Positions 22,817 through 30,241 of a stretch of DNA of 33,782 bases are shown here, one piece after another (position 1 is the first letter of the stretch; each line of letters opens with the position of its first letter). Source of the DNA: Actinomycetota bacterium (lineage in GTDB: Bacteria > Actinomycetota > CADDZG01 > WHSQ01); NCBI GenBank assembly GCA_016781115.1, contig JADDQX010000003.1:4675-38456 (forward strand), given 5' to 3'. The notes beneath the pieces are model-generated. The model saw only the letters and a program-made list of their open reading frames with translations, searched no databases and was not told the origin of the DNA. Position numbers and translations under genes: made by a program.

Positions 22817-24007
22817 GTGTATCTGTCGATAAAGCGACACCACCTCTGGTTCCTCGCGTGCCTGCTCCTGGTGTCGGCGGCGCTGGGGGGCGTGTCCGGC
22901 TCTGCAGCCGCCGAAGCCCCCGAGCCTCCTGAGGTCGGTTGTCGCGCCTGTCTCGCCTTCGATGCGGTGGGTCAGCGGGTCCTCTACCGGCGAAACATCC
23001 ACGAGCGGCTGCCGAACGCCAGCACGACGAAGATGATGACGGCGCTCTTGACCGTCCGCGGCGCGCGCATGGGCGATCTCGTCCGGGTCACCTCGGAGGC
23101 CGCGGCCGTCGGCGGGGGCGGCCTCGACCTCGATACCGGAGATGTCTTGTCGGTGCGGGACCTCCTCTACGCCCTGCTCCTGGATTCCTCGAACGAAGCG
23201 GCTGCGGCACTGGCCGCGCACGTCGGTGGTGACATCGACCGGTTCGTAGCGCAGATGAACCGTGCGGCTCGGGCGGTGGGAGCTGAGAACACCGCCTTCG
23301 CGAACCCTCATGGGCTGGATGAACCCGGCCATTTCTCCAGCCCCTACGACCTGGCGCTCATCGCCCAGGACCTGTTGGCGACGCCCGAGCTCGCTCGGAT
23401 CGTCGCGACCCGGAGGCGAGCGATCTCCACGCCGGAGGGCAGGGTGGTGGTCGAGAACCGTAATCTTCTACTCGAGAGTTATCCCGGCGCCCTCGGCGTC
23501 AAGACCGGCAGGACCTTGGGCGCAGGAGAGGTGCTGGTCGCGGCCGCCGAGCGGGGGGGCCGTCGGATCCTCACTGTCGCGATGCGATCCGTCGACGCCG
23601 CGGAGGACTCACGCCGGCTGCTGAACTATGGGTTCGCGCGGCTTCGGTTCTTGGAGCGCCGCGCCACGCGTACGTCGGTGCTGGTCGCGGCGCGCGAGCA
23701 GGTGGGGTCGCTGGTGTTCGACCCCGCTGGGTCTGCCGCCGTCGTCGCAGCAGAGGAGGTTGCCGGCGCGGCTTCTCTCGAGGACCCCGTCGACGTGAGC
23801 TTCACCCCTGCGGACGATCTGCTGCTGCCTCTGGACGCGGGCGAAGAGGTTGGGACGGTGGAGGTGACGGTGGGGGAGACGGTGGTCGGAACGGTTCCCG
23901 CTCTAGCAGACGATGCCGTCGCCGTCGAGCCGCCGTCGTGGGGCACCCGCGCGCTGTCGGGGCTCCTGCGGGTCGCGGCCAGCGTCGTCCCTGGAGCAAG
24001 CGCATGA
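22817..24007 (+). CDS. D-alanyl-D-alanine carboxypeptidase (S11, PBP5 family)
   Basis: This exported enzyme trims the terminal D-alanine of peptidoglycan stem peptides. A signal peptide covers residues about 1-32 (KRHHLWFLACLLLV core, cleavage likely after a Ser-Ala-Ala-Ala stretch). Active-site motifs: SxxK at Ser69-Lys72 (ASTTK), SxN in DSSNEA near 125 and KTG near 228. A C-terminal domain of about 120 residues follows. The GTG start at 22817 keeps the signal peptide but has no ribosome site, and the motif ATCTGTCGATAAAG (22821-22834) lies in the first codons. The stop overlaps hpt as ATGA. Confidence 0.9.
   Translation: MYLSIKRHHLWFLACLLLVSAALGGVSGSAAAEAPEPPEVGCRACLAFDAVGQRVLYRRNIHERLPNASTTKMMTALLTVRGARMGDLVRVTSEAAAVGGGGLDLDTGDVLSVRDLLYALLLDSSNEAAAALAAHVGGDIDRFVAQMNRAARAVGAENTAFANPHGLDEPGHFSSPYDLALIAQDLLATPELARIVATRRRAISTPEGRVVVENRNLLLESYPGALGVKTGRTLGAGEVLVAAAERGGRRILTVAMRSVDAAEDSRRLLNYGFARLRFLERRATRTSVLVAAREQVGSLVFDPAGSAAVVAAEEVAGAASLEDPVDVSFTPADDLLLPLDAGEEVGTVEVTVGETVVGTVPALADDAVAVEPPSWGTRALSGLLRVAASVVPGASA
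22821..22834 (+). promoter_or_regulatory. Diverged TTGTCGACAA-family site at the start of the carboxypeptidase gene
   Basis: ATCTGTCGATAAAG resembles CTGTCGACAAG at 10610 with one core change. It falls 2 bp after the proposed GTG start codon, so it is either coincidental coding sequence or a site that overlaps the initiation region. Confidence 0.25.
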
Positions 24008-24603
24008 CTTCGCCCGACCACGCGGGTGAGCCCCTGATCGCGCGCCGGGAGCTCGCGTGCGGGATCGACCGGGTGGGGATGCAGATGAGCAACGACCTCG
24101 CCTCGTTGCCCCGGCCCCCTCTGCTGGTCGGCGTTCTGAAGGGATCTACGTTGTTCCTCGCCGACCTCATGAGGTCGATGCAGATCGAGGTAGAGATCGA
24201 CTTCATCTCTATCTCTGCCTACTCCTCGACGGGCAGCTCTTCGGGTGTGGTTCGGATCGTGAAGGACCTGGAGGTCGACATCGCCGGGCGCGACGTGGTG
24301 ATCGTCGAAGACATCGTGGACACGGGGCTGACGCTCAACTATCTGCGACGCAGCCTCGGCGAACGAGGGCCGCGCTCGCTGCGCGCGGCGACGCTGCTCG
24401 ACAAGGTCGCGCGCCGCATCGTTCCCGTCGAGGTGGAGTATTCCGCTTTCGAGGTACCGGACGTGTTCGTCGTTGGTTACGGGCTCGACTTCCAGGGTCT
24501 CTATCGCAACGTTCCGGAGATCCTCGCAGTGAAGGACATAGCGAAGCTCGCGAACGATCCGATGCTCCTGGTGCGGTCGTTGTTCGTGGAAACCAGCGCC
24601 TAG
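24004..24603 (+). CDS. hpt: Hypoxanthine phosphoribosyltransferase
   Basis: It salvages hypoxanthine and guanine to IMP and GMP using PRPP. In 199 residues it shows GVLKGSTLFLADLMR near 43 (PPi loop), the flexible-loop SAYSSTGSSSG and the PRPP-binding VVIVEDIVDTGLTL near 98-112, followed by DKVARR and DVFVVGYGLDFQGLYRNVPEI near the C-terminus. The start overlaps the carboxypeptidase stop by 4 bp. It ends 21 bp before the DUF151 gene. Insertion of the carboxypeptidase and hpt genes here breaks up the compact garA-ftsR-DUF151 order of mycobacteria. Confidence 0.94.
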   Translation: MTSPDHAGEPLIARRELACGIDRVGMQMSNDLASLPRPPLLVGVLKGSTLFLADLMRSMQIEVEIDFISISAYSSTGSSSGVVRIVKDLEVDIAGRDVVIVEDIVDTGLTLNYLRRSLGERGPRSLRAATLLDKVARRIVPVEVEYSAFEVPDVFVVGYGLDFQGLYRNVPEILAVKDIAKLANDPMLLVRSLFVETSA

Positions 24604-24611
24604 GGGAGTGT

Positions 24612-24617
24612 TAGTTT
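24612..24617 (+). promoter_or_regulatory. Candidate -10 box of a leaderless DUF151 transcript
   Basis: TAGTTT is followed by exactly 7 nt and then the ATG at 24625, the spacing expected when transcription begins on the start codon. No ribosome site and no clear -35 are present. Confidence 0.4.
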
Positions 24618-24624
24618 CGCCCCC

Positions 24625-25104
24625 ATGAAGGAGCTTTCGCTCGTGGGGGTGCGCGTAGAGCTGCCTTCCAATCAGCCGATCGTCCTCCTCAAGGAATCCG
24701 ACGGAGAGCGCTATCTCCCGATCTGGATCGGCGCGGTGGAGGCGACCGCGATCGCGTTCGCGCTGCAAGGCATCCAGACCCCGCGGCCGATGACGCACGA
24801 CCTCATGCGCGACATCCTCGGCGAGACGCAGGTCGCGGTCGAGCGGATCCTCATCTCCGAGCTCGTCGACCAAACCTTCTACGCGCTCATCCGGATGAGC
24901 AGTGACGGCCGCACGGTCGAGGTGTCGTCGCGCCCGAGCGACGCGATCGCTCTGGCCGTGAGGATCAACGCTCCTATCTACGCGGCGGAGGAGGTTCTGG
25001 ACCAGGCGGGCATCGAGCTGCGCGATGAAGAGGAGACCGAGGTCGAGAAGTTCCGCGAGTTCCTGGATCAGGTGAGCCCCGAGGACTTCGCGGCGGACCA
25101 GTAG
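24625..25104 (+). CDS. Bifunctional nuclease family protein (DUF151/BFN)
   Basis: The 159-residue protein starts MKELSLVGVRVELPSNQPIVLLKE and has YLPIWIGAVEATAIAFALQG near 30-50 and SRPSDAIALAVRINAPIYAAEEVL near 95-120, the defining segments of DUF151. Plant BFN proteins of this family have RNase and DNase activity; in bacteria the role is unknown. The C-terminus is acidic (about 130-159), which matches the UVR-like tail of other members only in part. Synteny with Rv1829 is clear. A strong hairpin follows the stop. Confidence 0.9.
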   Translation: MKELSLVGVRVELPSNQPIVLLKESDGERYLPIWIGAVEATAIAFALQGIQTPRPMTHDLMRDILGETQVAVERILISELVDQTFYALIRMSSDGRTVEVSSRPSDAIALAVRINAPIYAAEEVLDQAGIELRDEEETEVEKFREFLDQVSPEDFAADQ

Positions 25105-25106
25105 TC

Positions 25107-25128
25107 ATGGTCGGCGGACGCCGACCAT
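25107..25128 (+). terminator. Strong stem-loop after the DUF151 gene
   Basis: ATGGTCGGCG and CGCCGACCAT are perfect 10-bp inverted copies with 2 nt between them (8 bp of stem with a 6-nt loop in practice). It starts 3 bp after the DUF151 stop. There is no T-run, but its position and strength fit a terminator. Confidence 0.6.
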
Positions 25129-25137
25129 TCGTGCTGC

Positions 25138-25164
25138 AAGGTCCTCGGCTGGGCCGAGTCCCTT
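25138..25164 (+). terminator. Second stem-loop in the gap before the MerR gene
   Basis: CTCGGC-TGG-GCCGAG forms a 6-bp stem and AAGG/CCTT extends it across a TC/TC internal loop. It lies 10 bp after the first hairpin; the two may act together to insulate the next promoter. Confidence 0.45.
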
Positions 25165-25215
25165 GGAGTAGCTCAGAGGTACGCGCGACTCTCTACCTTC
25201 GCTTTAGGGTTGTCC

Positions 25216-25244
25216 TTGACATCGTCCCGGTTCGGCCCTAGTGT
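25216..25244 (+). promoter_or_regulatory. Sigma-70-type promoter for the second MerR gene
   Basis: A consensus -35, TTGACA (25216-25221), is separated by 17 bp from TAGTGT (25239-25244), a TANNNT -10. The transcript would start near 25251, giving a 5' leader of about 45 nt before ATG 25297. It is the best promoter match I found in the window and begins the MerR-nuclease-gcvT run. Confidence 0.75.
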
Positions 25245-25296
25245 TTCCCATCCACGTAACTACGAGCGTGTCAGTAACTGCGACGGGGAGAAGATC

Positions 25297-25782
25297 ATGA
25301 TCGAGACGGGGTACCGCGGACCGCAGACCTGCAAGATCGTAGACATCACCTACCGCCAGCTGGACTACTGGACGCGCACCGGCCTCGTGATCCCGTCGCT
25401 CCAAGAGGCGAAGGGCTCCGGAACGCAGCGTCTGTACTCCTTCAACGACCTCCTCCAGCTGAAGGTCATCAAGAGCCTGACCGATGCCGGCGCGAGCCTT
25501 CAGAAGGTTCGCCAGGCCATCGAGTACGTCCGCGACCACCTCGACGACGACTGGTCGAAGGTGACGATCGTGACCGACGGCAACGGCGTGTACGCATGCA
25601 CTTCCGACGCGCAGGTGGTCGATCTTCTGCGTTCGGGCCAGGGCGTGCTGGGCGCGATAGTGGCGGTCGACAAGGTGCGCGATCAGCTGGCGGGCACTTT
25701 GCGCGAACTCCGTCCCGTGGGCGAGCAGGTGGAGTACGGTTCGAGCGACCCGAAGGTGGCGGCGACGGCCAAGGAGGGGTAA
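25297..25782 (+). CDS. MerR-family regulator (Rv1830/McdR type)
   Basis: The 161-residue protein closely follows the Rv1830 group: GYRGPQTCKIVDITYRQLDYW, then TRTGLVIPS, GSGTQRLYSFNDLLQLKVIK, and a C-terminal domain with YACTSDAQVVDLLRSGQGV. The first half is the MerR winged helix; YRQLDYW is the recognition region. Start ATG 25297 has GGGGAG 6 nt upstream and leaves a 45-nt leader after a strong promoter. Rv1830 has been linked to cell-division control in mycobacteria; that role here is inference. AAGGAGGGG spans the last codons and serves the following, unusual gene in the same frame. Confidence 0.92.
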   Translation: MIETGYRGPQTCKIVDITYRQLDYWTRTGLVIPSLQEAKGSGTQRLYSFNDLLQLKVIKSLTDAGASLQKVRQAIEYVRDHLDDDWSKVTIVTDGNGVYACTSDAQVVDLLRSGQGVLGAIVAVDKVRDQLAGTLRELRPVGEQVEYGSSDPKVAATAKEG

Positions 25783-25785
25783 GCG
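25771..25785 (+). promoter_or_regulatory. Strong ribosome-binding site placed before a non-canonical start
   Basis: AAGGAGGGG (25771-25779) overlaps the MerR stop TAA (25780-25782). Its AAGGAGG core ends 8 nt before an ATC at 25786 and 11 nt before a CTG at 25789. No ATG, GTG or TTG in any frame with a plausible product sits at this distance. Confidence 0.6.
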
Positions 25786-26238
25786 ATCCTGGAGGGCAGC
25801 GACGGTCCGAGCGATCGGGCCACACCCTCACTTCCCCACGAGCGCGTCCCGTTCGCGCACAACAGCGAGCGTCAGTTCGCGAAGCTCCTCGACTTCTATC
25901 GGATCGAGTGGTGCTACGAGCCCACCACCTTCGACATCGAATGGGATCGAAGCGGCACCGCGACGCAGCGGTTCTCGCCCGACTTCTACCTGCCGGCGTT
26001 CGATCTCTACATCGAGATCACGACGCTCAACCAGAAGCTTGTGACGAAGAAGAACCGTAAAGCGCGTCGCCTGATGGAGCTCTATCCGGACGTGAAGTGC
26101 AAGATCCTCTACCAGCGTGATTACCTGAACCTGCTGATCAAGTACGGGCTGGAAGAGCCGTCTCAAGGTGCGCTCCTGGCGGCGAAGGACGACGAGCCGC
26201 CGCCGATCGCTCTGTTCGAAAAGCCACTAGCGGGTTAG
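25786..26238 (+). CDS. Small PD-(D/E)xK-like nuclease protein with a non-canonical start codon
   Basis: The frame is open from the MerR TAA (25780-25782) to TAG 26236-26238 but contains no ATG, GTG or TTG before 26041, where the protein core is already half complete. From ATC 25786 it gives 150 residues. The sequence looks like a restriction-endonuclease-type fold: helix SERQFAKLLDFYRI (Glu28), then RFSPDFYLP (Asp66), then DLYIEITTL (Glu77, with Thr79 where the classical Lys would be), then a lysine-rich QKLVTKKNRKARR and KILYQRDYLNLLIKYG. The C-terminal 25 residues are Ala/Pro-rich. I know similar uncharacterised actinobacterial proteins only from general memory. Initiation at AUC or CUG, stop-codon readthrough from MerR, or a base error (ATG to ATC) are the options. 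Confidence 0.7.
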   Translation: MLEGSDGPSDRATPSLPHERVPFAHNSERQFAKLLDFYRIEWCYEPTTFDIEWDRSGTATQRFSPDFYLPAFDLYIEITTLNQKLVTKKNRKARRLMELYPDVKCKILYQRDYLNLLIKYGLEEPSQGALLAAKDDEPPPIALFEKPLAG

Positions 26239-27317
26239 TGCTGCAAGAGAGGGCGACCCCGCTGCTCGCGGAGCATCGGGAGCTGGGTGCAAGGCTGACC
26301 GACTTCGGCGGCTGGCAGATGCCCCTCCAGTACACCGGCGTCATCTCCGAGCACAACGCGGTGCGCTCCGCGGCCGGTGTGTTCGACGTCTCGCATCTCG
26401 GCAAGCTCCGCGTGGCGGGAACCACGAGCGAGGAGGCTCTTCAACGGACTCTCACCGCAGACGTCGCCGCGCTTGTCCCCGGCCGCGCCACGTACTCGTT
26501 GGTCCTGACCGAAGACGGCGGCTGCATCGATGACGTGTTCGTCTATCGCCTTTCGGAGCGAGAGTGGTTGGTGGTGCCGAATGCCTCGAACGTGACCGCG
26601 GTCGCCGAGGCGATAGCCGAGGCCGGAGCCGACCCGGTCGACGACTGGGACCGCTTCGCGATCCTGGCGCTCCAAGGCCCCCGTTCGATCGAGCTGTTCG
26701 AGACCGCGTGGCCGGGGTTCGGGGTCCACAGGCTGGCGCTTCATGCATGGGACGAGCTGGAGTTCGACACCGGCACCGGCCTCGTCGCCCGCACCGGCTA
26801 CACGGGAGAGAGGGGAGTGGAGATGTACGTGCCGGCGGGCTCTGCGGCCACCGTGTTCCACAGGCTCCTCGCGTTGGGGGCGACGCCCGCCGGCCTCGGC
26901 GCGCGCGACACGCTCAGGTTGGAGATGGGCTACGCCCTCTACGGCCACGAGATCACGCGGGAGGTGAACCCGCTGGAGGCGGGACTCGGATGGGTGCTTG
27001 CATGGGACACGCCGTTCCGCGGACGAGAGGCCCTCGAGAAGGTTCGAGCCGACAAGCCGGCGCGGAAGCTCTTCGGCGTCCGCTGCATGAGCAGGGGGAT
27101 CCCTCGTCAGGGGCACTCGGTCGTCGCCGGCGGGTCCGCCCTCGGCGAGGTCACCAGCGGCAACTTCTCACCGACGCTGCAGACGGGTATCGCGCTCGCG
27201 CTGGGGCCACGCGCGACGGCGCCCTCACCGGGGGACGAGGTCGCGATCGAGGCACGCGGCCGGCGGATCGTGGGCGTTATCGTCAAGCCCCCCTTCATCG
27301 AGAAAGGCAAGAAGTAG
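26238..27317 (+). CDS. gcvT: Glycine cleavage system T protein (aminomethyltransferase)
   Basis: GcvT moves the methylene group from lipoylated GcvH to tetrahydrofolate and releases ammonia. The 359-residue protein has TDFGGWQMPLQYTGVISEHNAVR and FDVSHLGKLRV near the N-terminus, ALQGPRSIELF near 140, TGYTGERGVEMYV near 183 and the RDTLRLEMGYALYGHEI segment. The GTG start at 26238 shares its first base with the previous stop codon. It begins the gcvT-gcvPA-gcvPB run; the only gap, of 31 bp, before gcvPA contains a palindrome. Confidence 0.95.
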   Translation: MLQERATPLLAEHRELGARLTDFGGWQMPLQYTGVISEHNAVRSAAGVFDVSHLGKLRVAGTTSEEALQRTLTADVAALVPGRATYSLVLTEDGGCIDDVFVYRLSEREWLVVPNASNVTAVAEAIAEAGADPVDDWDRFAILALQGPRSIELFETAWPGFGVHRLALHAWDELEFDTGTGLVARTGYTGERGVEMYVPAGSAATVFHRLLALGATPAGLGARDTLRLEMGYALYGHEITREVNPLEAGLGWVLAWDTPFRGREALEKVRADKPARKLFGVRCMSRGIPRQGHSVVAGGSALGEVTSGNFSPTLQTGIALALGPRATAPSPGDEVAIEARGRRIVGVIVKPPFIEKGKK

Positions 27318-27321
27318 CTTT

Positions 27322-27335
27322 GTCTACATGTAGAC
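27322..27335 (+). promoter_or_regulatory. 14-bp palindrome between gcvT and gcvPA
   Basis: GTCTACATGTAGAC is a perfect palindrome, flanked by TTT and GAGAAAGGG. Its halves (GTCTACA and TGTAGAC) match the half-sites of the TTGTCGACAA family, arranged back to back. It lies 13 bp before the first candidate gcvPA start. Confidence 0.5.
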
Positions 27336-27348
27336 GAGAAAGGGCGGT

Positions 27349-28698
27349 GTGAGCGTGGACTTCATGCCGCACACCTCAAAAGACGTCGCAGAGATGCTAG
27401 AGCGCGCGGGGTTCGCCGACGTCACCGCCCTCTTCGCCGGGATCCCACAGGACCTGAAGCTCGACCGTCCCCTGGATGTCCCCGAAGCGCTGGCCGAGCC
27501 GGAGCTTTCTGCGCACATGGCCGATCTTGCGAGCCGGTCGACCGGCGGCCGGGATCTCGTCTGCTTCGCGGGCGGCGGGGCGTATGACCATCACGTGCCG
27601 GCCGCGGTGGCGGCGCTCGCGGGGCGAGCCGAATTCGCCACCTCCTATACCCCGTACCAACCCGAGCTGTCCCAGGGCGTGCTGCAAGCCGTCTTCGAGT
27701 TCCAGAGCCTGATCTGCGAGATCTACGGGATGGACGTCGCCAACGCCTCCCTCTACGACGGCGCCAACGCCCTGGTGGAGGGCGTGAACCTCGCAGTGCG
27801 CGCCACGCGGCGGGAGCGGGTCTTGGTCTCGAACGGCATCCACCCGCACTACCGCCAGGTGCTCCAGACCTATACCTCAGGTTTAGGGCTCGAGATCGTG
27901 GAGCTGTCTCACGGGGACGACGGTGTGCTGGATCCCGCCGCCCTCGATGCAGACGGCGCGGCCGCGGTGGTAGTCGGCTATCCGAACTTCTTCGGGCGTC
28001 TGGAAGACGTGGCGACGATCTCGGCCCGCGCCCACGAGGCCGGCGCCTTGGTCGTCTGCCTGACGGATCCGACCGCGATGGGCGTGCTTCGCTCACCGGG
28101 ATCGATGGGGGCAGACGTCGCGGTGGGAGAGGGGCAGTCGCTCGGCAACCTGCTGTCGTACGGCGGGCCCTACGTGGGGCTGTTCGCGACCACGCTAGAT
28201 CTCGTGCGGCAGGTCCCAGGCCGCATCGCCGGAGAGACCCTCGACGCGGACGGTCGGCGCGCCTACGTTCTGACCCTGCAGGCCCGAGAGCAGCACATCC
28301 GGCGCGCGAAGGCCACGTCCAACGTGTGCACCAACCAGACGCTGATGGCGATCGCAGCGGCCGTCCACCTGTCGTGGCTCGGCCCCGAGGGCCTGGCCCG
28401 GCTCGGTGAGGTGTGCGTTCGCCGGACGGCGGCGGCCGCCGCTCGCTTGGAGGAGATCCCCGGCTGCACGGTGCGCTTCAAAGGACCCCACTTCAAAGAG
28501 ATCGTTGTCGAGACCCCCGTGGAGGCTTCCTCCTTGGTGCGCTCGCTCGCCAAGCGGGGGGTGCTGGCGGGACCTGCGCTCGGCACCTGGTACCCGGAGC
28601 TCGACAGATGTCTGTTGATCGCGGTCACCGAGAAGCGGGATCAGGCGGACATCGACTCGCTCGCCGAGGCGATCGAGAAGGAGCTGGCGGAGCGATGA
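27349..28698 (+). CDS. gcvPA: Glycine dehydrogenase subunit 1 (GcvP N-terminal half)
   Basis: This is the alpha subunit of the split, two-subunit PLP-dependent glycine decarboxylase (P protein). In 449 residues it shows MPHTSKDVAEMLERAGF, the FAGGGAYDHHVPAAV region near 68, TPYQPELSQGVLQAVFEFQ near 100 and ASLYDGANALVEG near 135, all typical of GcvPA. Start is uncertain among GTG 27349, GTG 27355 and ATG 27364; AAAGGG lies at 27339-27344. It overlaps gcvPB by 4 bp. The split form is usual in many Gram-positive lineages, whereas mycobacteria have a single gcvB. Confidence 0.94.
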   Translation: MSVDFMPHTSKDVAEMLERAGFADVTALFAGIPQDLKLDRPLDVPEALAEPELSAHMADLASRSTGGRDLVCFAGGGAYDHHVPAAVAALAGRAEFATSYTPYQPELSQGVLQAVFEFQSLICEIYGMDVANASLYDGANALVEGVNLAVRATRRERVLVSNGIHPHYRQVLQTYTSGLGLEIVELSHGDDGVLDPAALDADGAAAVVVGYPNFFGRLEDVATISARAHEAGALVVCLTDPTAMGVLRSPGSMGADVAVGEGQSLGNLLSYGGPYVGLFATTLDLVRQVPGRIAGETLDADGRRAYVLTLQAREQHIRRAKATSNVCTNQTLMAIAAAVHLSWLGPEGLARLGEVCVRRTAAAAARLEEIPGCTVRFKGPHFKEIVVETPVEASSLVRSLAKRGVLAGPALGTWYPELDRCLLIAVTEKRDQADIDSLAEAIEKELAER

Positions 28699-30215
28699 GC
28701 CGGACGCTGGAGCCGTCGGGTGGAACGCGTACGGCGGCGCGTGCAGGGGGAGATACCGACCAGTTCCCCGTCATCTTCGAGAGGTCCCGGCCCGGCCGGC
28801 GTGCCTGGTCGCTGCCCGACGCCGCGGTCGACGCTCCCGCACTAGACGATCTGATCCCCGCCCAGCACCGGCGCACGACCGCCCCCGCGCTTCCGGAGGT
28901 GAGCGAGCTCGACCTCGTCCGCCACTACACGCGACTGTCCCAGCGCAACTGGGCCATCGACGTCGGTCCCTACCCGCTCGGCTCCTGCAGCATGAAGTAC
29001 AACCCGAAGATCGCGGAGCAGGCCGCGAACCTGCCGGGGTTCGCGTCGCTGCATCCGTTCGCAGGCGACGAGCTCGTGCAGGGCGCCCTCGAGCTCCTCG
29101 GGATCCTCGAACGCTCGTTGTGCGAGGCAACGGGGATGGCGCGCCTGACGTTCCAACCCGCGGCGGGAGCGCAAGGCGAGCTGACCGGGCTCCTCATGAT
29201 GCGGGCCTTCCACGAGAGCCGGGGCGACAAGAGGACCAAGGTCATCATCCCGGACTCGGCACACGGGACGAACCCGGCCAGCGTCTCGCTCGCCGGCTAC
29301 CGCGCCGAGGAGGTCCGTTCGGATGAGCGCGGGCTAGTCGACGTCGACGCACTGAAACAGGCTCTGGACCAGGAGACGGCGGGCCTCATGCTCACGAACC
29401 CGAACACCCTCGGGTTGTTCGAGCGCGACATCAAAGAGATCGCGGCCGCCGTCCACGAGGTCGGAGGACTGCTCTATTACGACGGCGCCAACTTCAACTC
29501 GATAGTCGGTGTGGTCCGACCGGGCGACATGGGCTTCGACATCGTTCATATGAACCTGCACAAGACCTTCGCCACCCCGCACGGCGGTGGAGGCCCGGGC
29601 TCCGGGCCCCTGGCGGTATCCGAGCGTCTCGAGCGCTTCCTCCCAGCGCCGGTGCTGGCGCCTCCGGCTTATGAAGGGGACAGGTGGCGGTGGGACCACG
29701 ACCGGCCCGACTCGATCGGCCGGATCCATTCCTTCCATGGGAACTTCGGCATCAACGTGCGCGCGTACGCGTACCTGCGCTCGCTCGGACCGGAGGGATT
29801 GCGGCTCGTCGCGGAGCGGGCCGTTCTGAACGCCAACTACTTGAAGGCCTTGATCGAAGAGGCTTTCCCGACGGCGTATCCGGGCGACTGCATGCACGAG
29901 TTCGTCTCCACCGCGAAGTCACTGAGGAAGAAGGGCGTCAAGGCGATGGACGTTGCGAAGCGCCTGATCGATCTCGGCTACCACCCACCGACCGTCTATT
30001 TCCCACTGGTCGTGGACGAGGCTTTGATGGTGGAGCCGACCGAGACGGAATCGAAAGAGACGATCGACGGCCTCGCGGCCGCTCTGAACCAGATCGCGGC
30101 GGAGGCCGACACCGATCCGGAACTGGTGAAAGCTGCTCCTACGAGCACCCCGGTGCGACGGCCGGACGAAGCCAAGGCCGCACGAGAGCTGAGGCTGCGC
30201 TGGTCGCCTGAATAA
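28695..30215 (+). CDS. gcvPB: Glycine dehydrogenase subunit 2 (GcvP C-terminal half)
   Basis: It is the PLP-bearing beta subunit of the glycine decarboxylase. The cofactor lysine is Lys290 in NLHKTFATPHGGGGPGSGP. PLGSCSMKYNPK near residue 95, FQPAAGAQGELTGLLMMRAFH near 153 and DSAHGTNPASV are also typical. The 506-residue length fits. The first 45 residues are variable. The start overlaps gcvPA as ATGA, so the two subunits would be made in equal amounts. The next gene starts 26 bp later but has no metabolic link. Confidence 0.95.
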   Translation: MSRTLEPSGGTRTAARAGGDTDQFPVIFERSRPGRRAWSLPDAAVDAPALDDLIPAQHRRTTAPALPEVSELDLVRHYTRLSQRNWAIDVGPYPLGSCSMKYNPKIAEQAANLPGFASLHPFAGDELVQGALELLGILERSLCEATGMARLTFQPAAGAQGELTGLLMMRAFHESRGDKRTKVIIPDSAHGTNPASVSLAGYRAEEVRSDERGLVDVDALKQALDQETAGLMLTNPNTLGLFERDIKEIAAAVHEVGGLLYYDGANFNSIVGVVRPGDMGFDIVHMNLHKTFATPHGGGGPGSGPLAVSERLERFLPAPVLAPPAYEGDRWRWDHDRPDSIGRIHSFHGNFGINVRAYAYLRSLGPEGLRLVAERAVLNANYLKALIEEAFPTAYPGDCMHEFVSTAKSLRKKGVKAMDVAKRLIDLGYHPPTVYFPLVVDEALMVEPTETESKETIDGLAAALNQIAAEADTDPELVKAAPTSTPVRRPDEAKAARELRLRWSPE

Positions 30216-30241
30216 GCTGGTGGCGGCGCGAGGATGACTCG

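Noticed and set aside
26041..26238. Separate 65-residue protein starting at GTG 26041
   Set aside because: It would lack the conserved-looking upstream half (Glu, PD and Glu motifs), which is open and coherent in the same frame, and it has no ribosome site.
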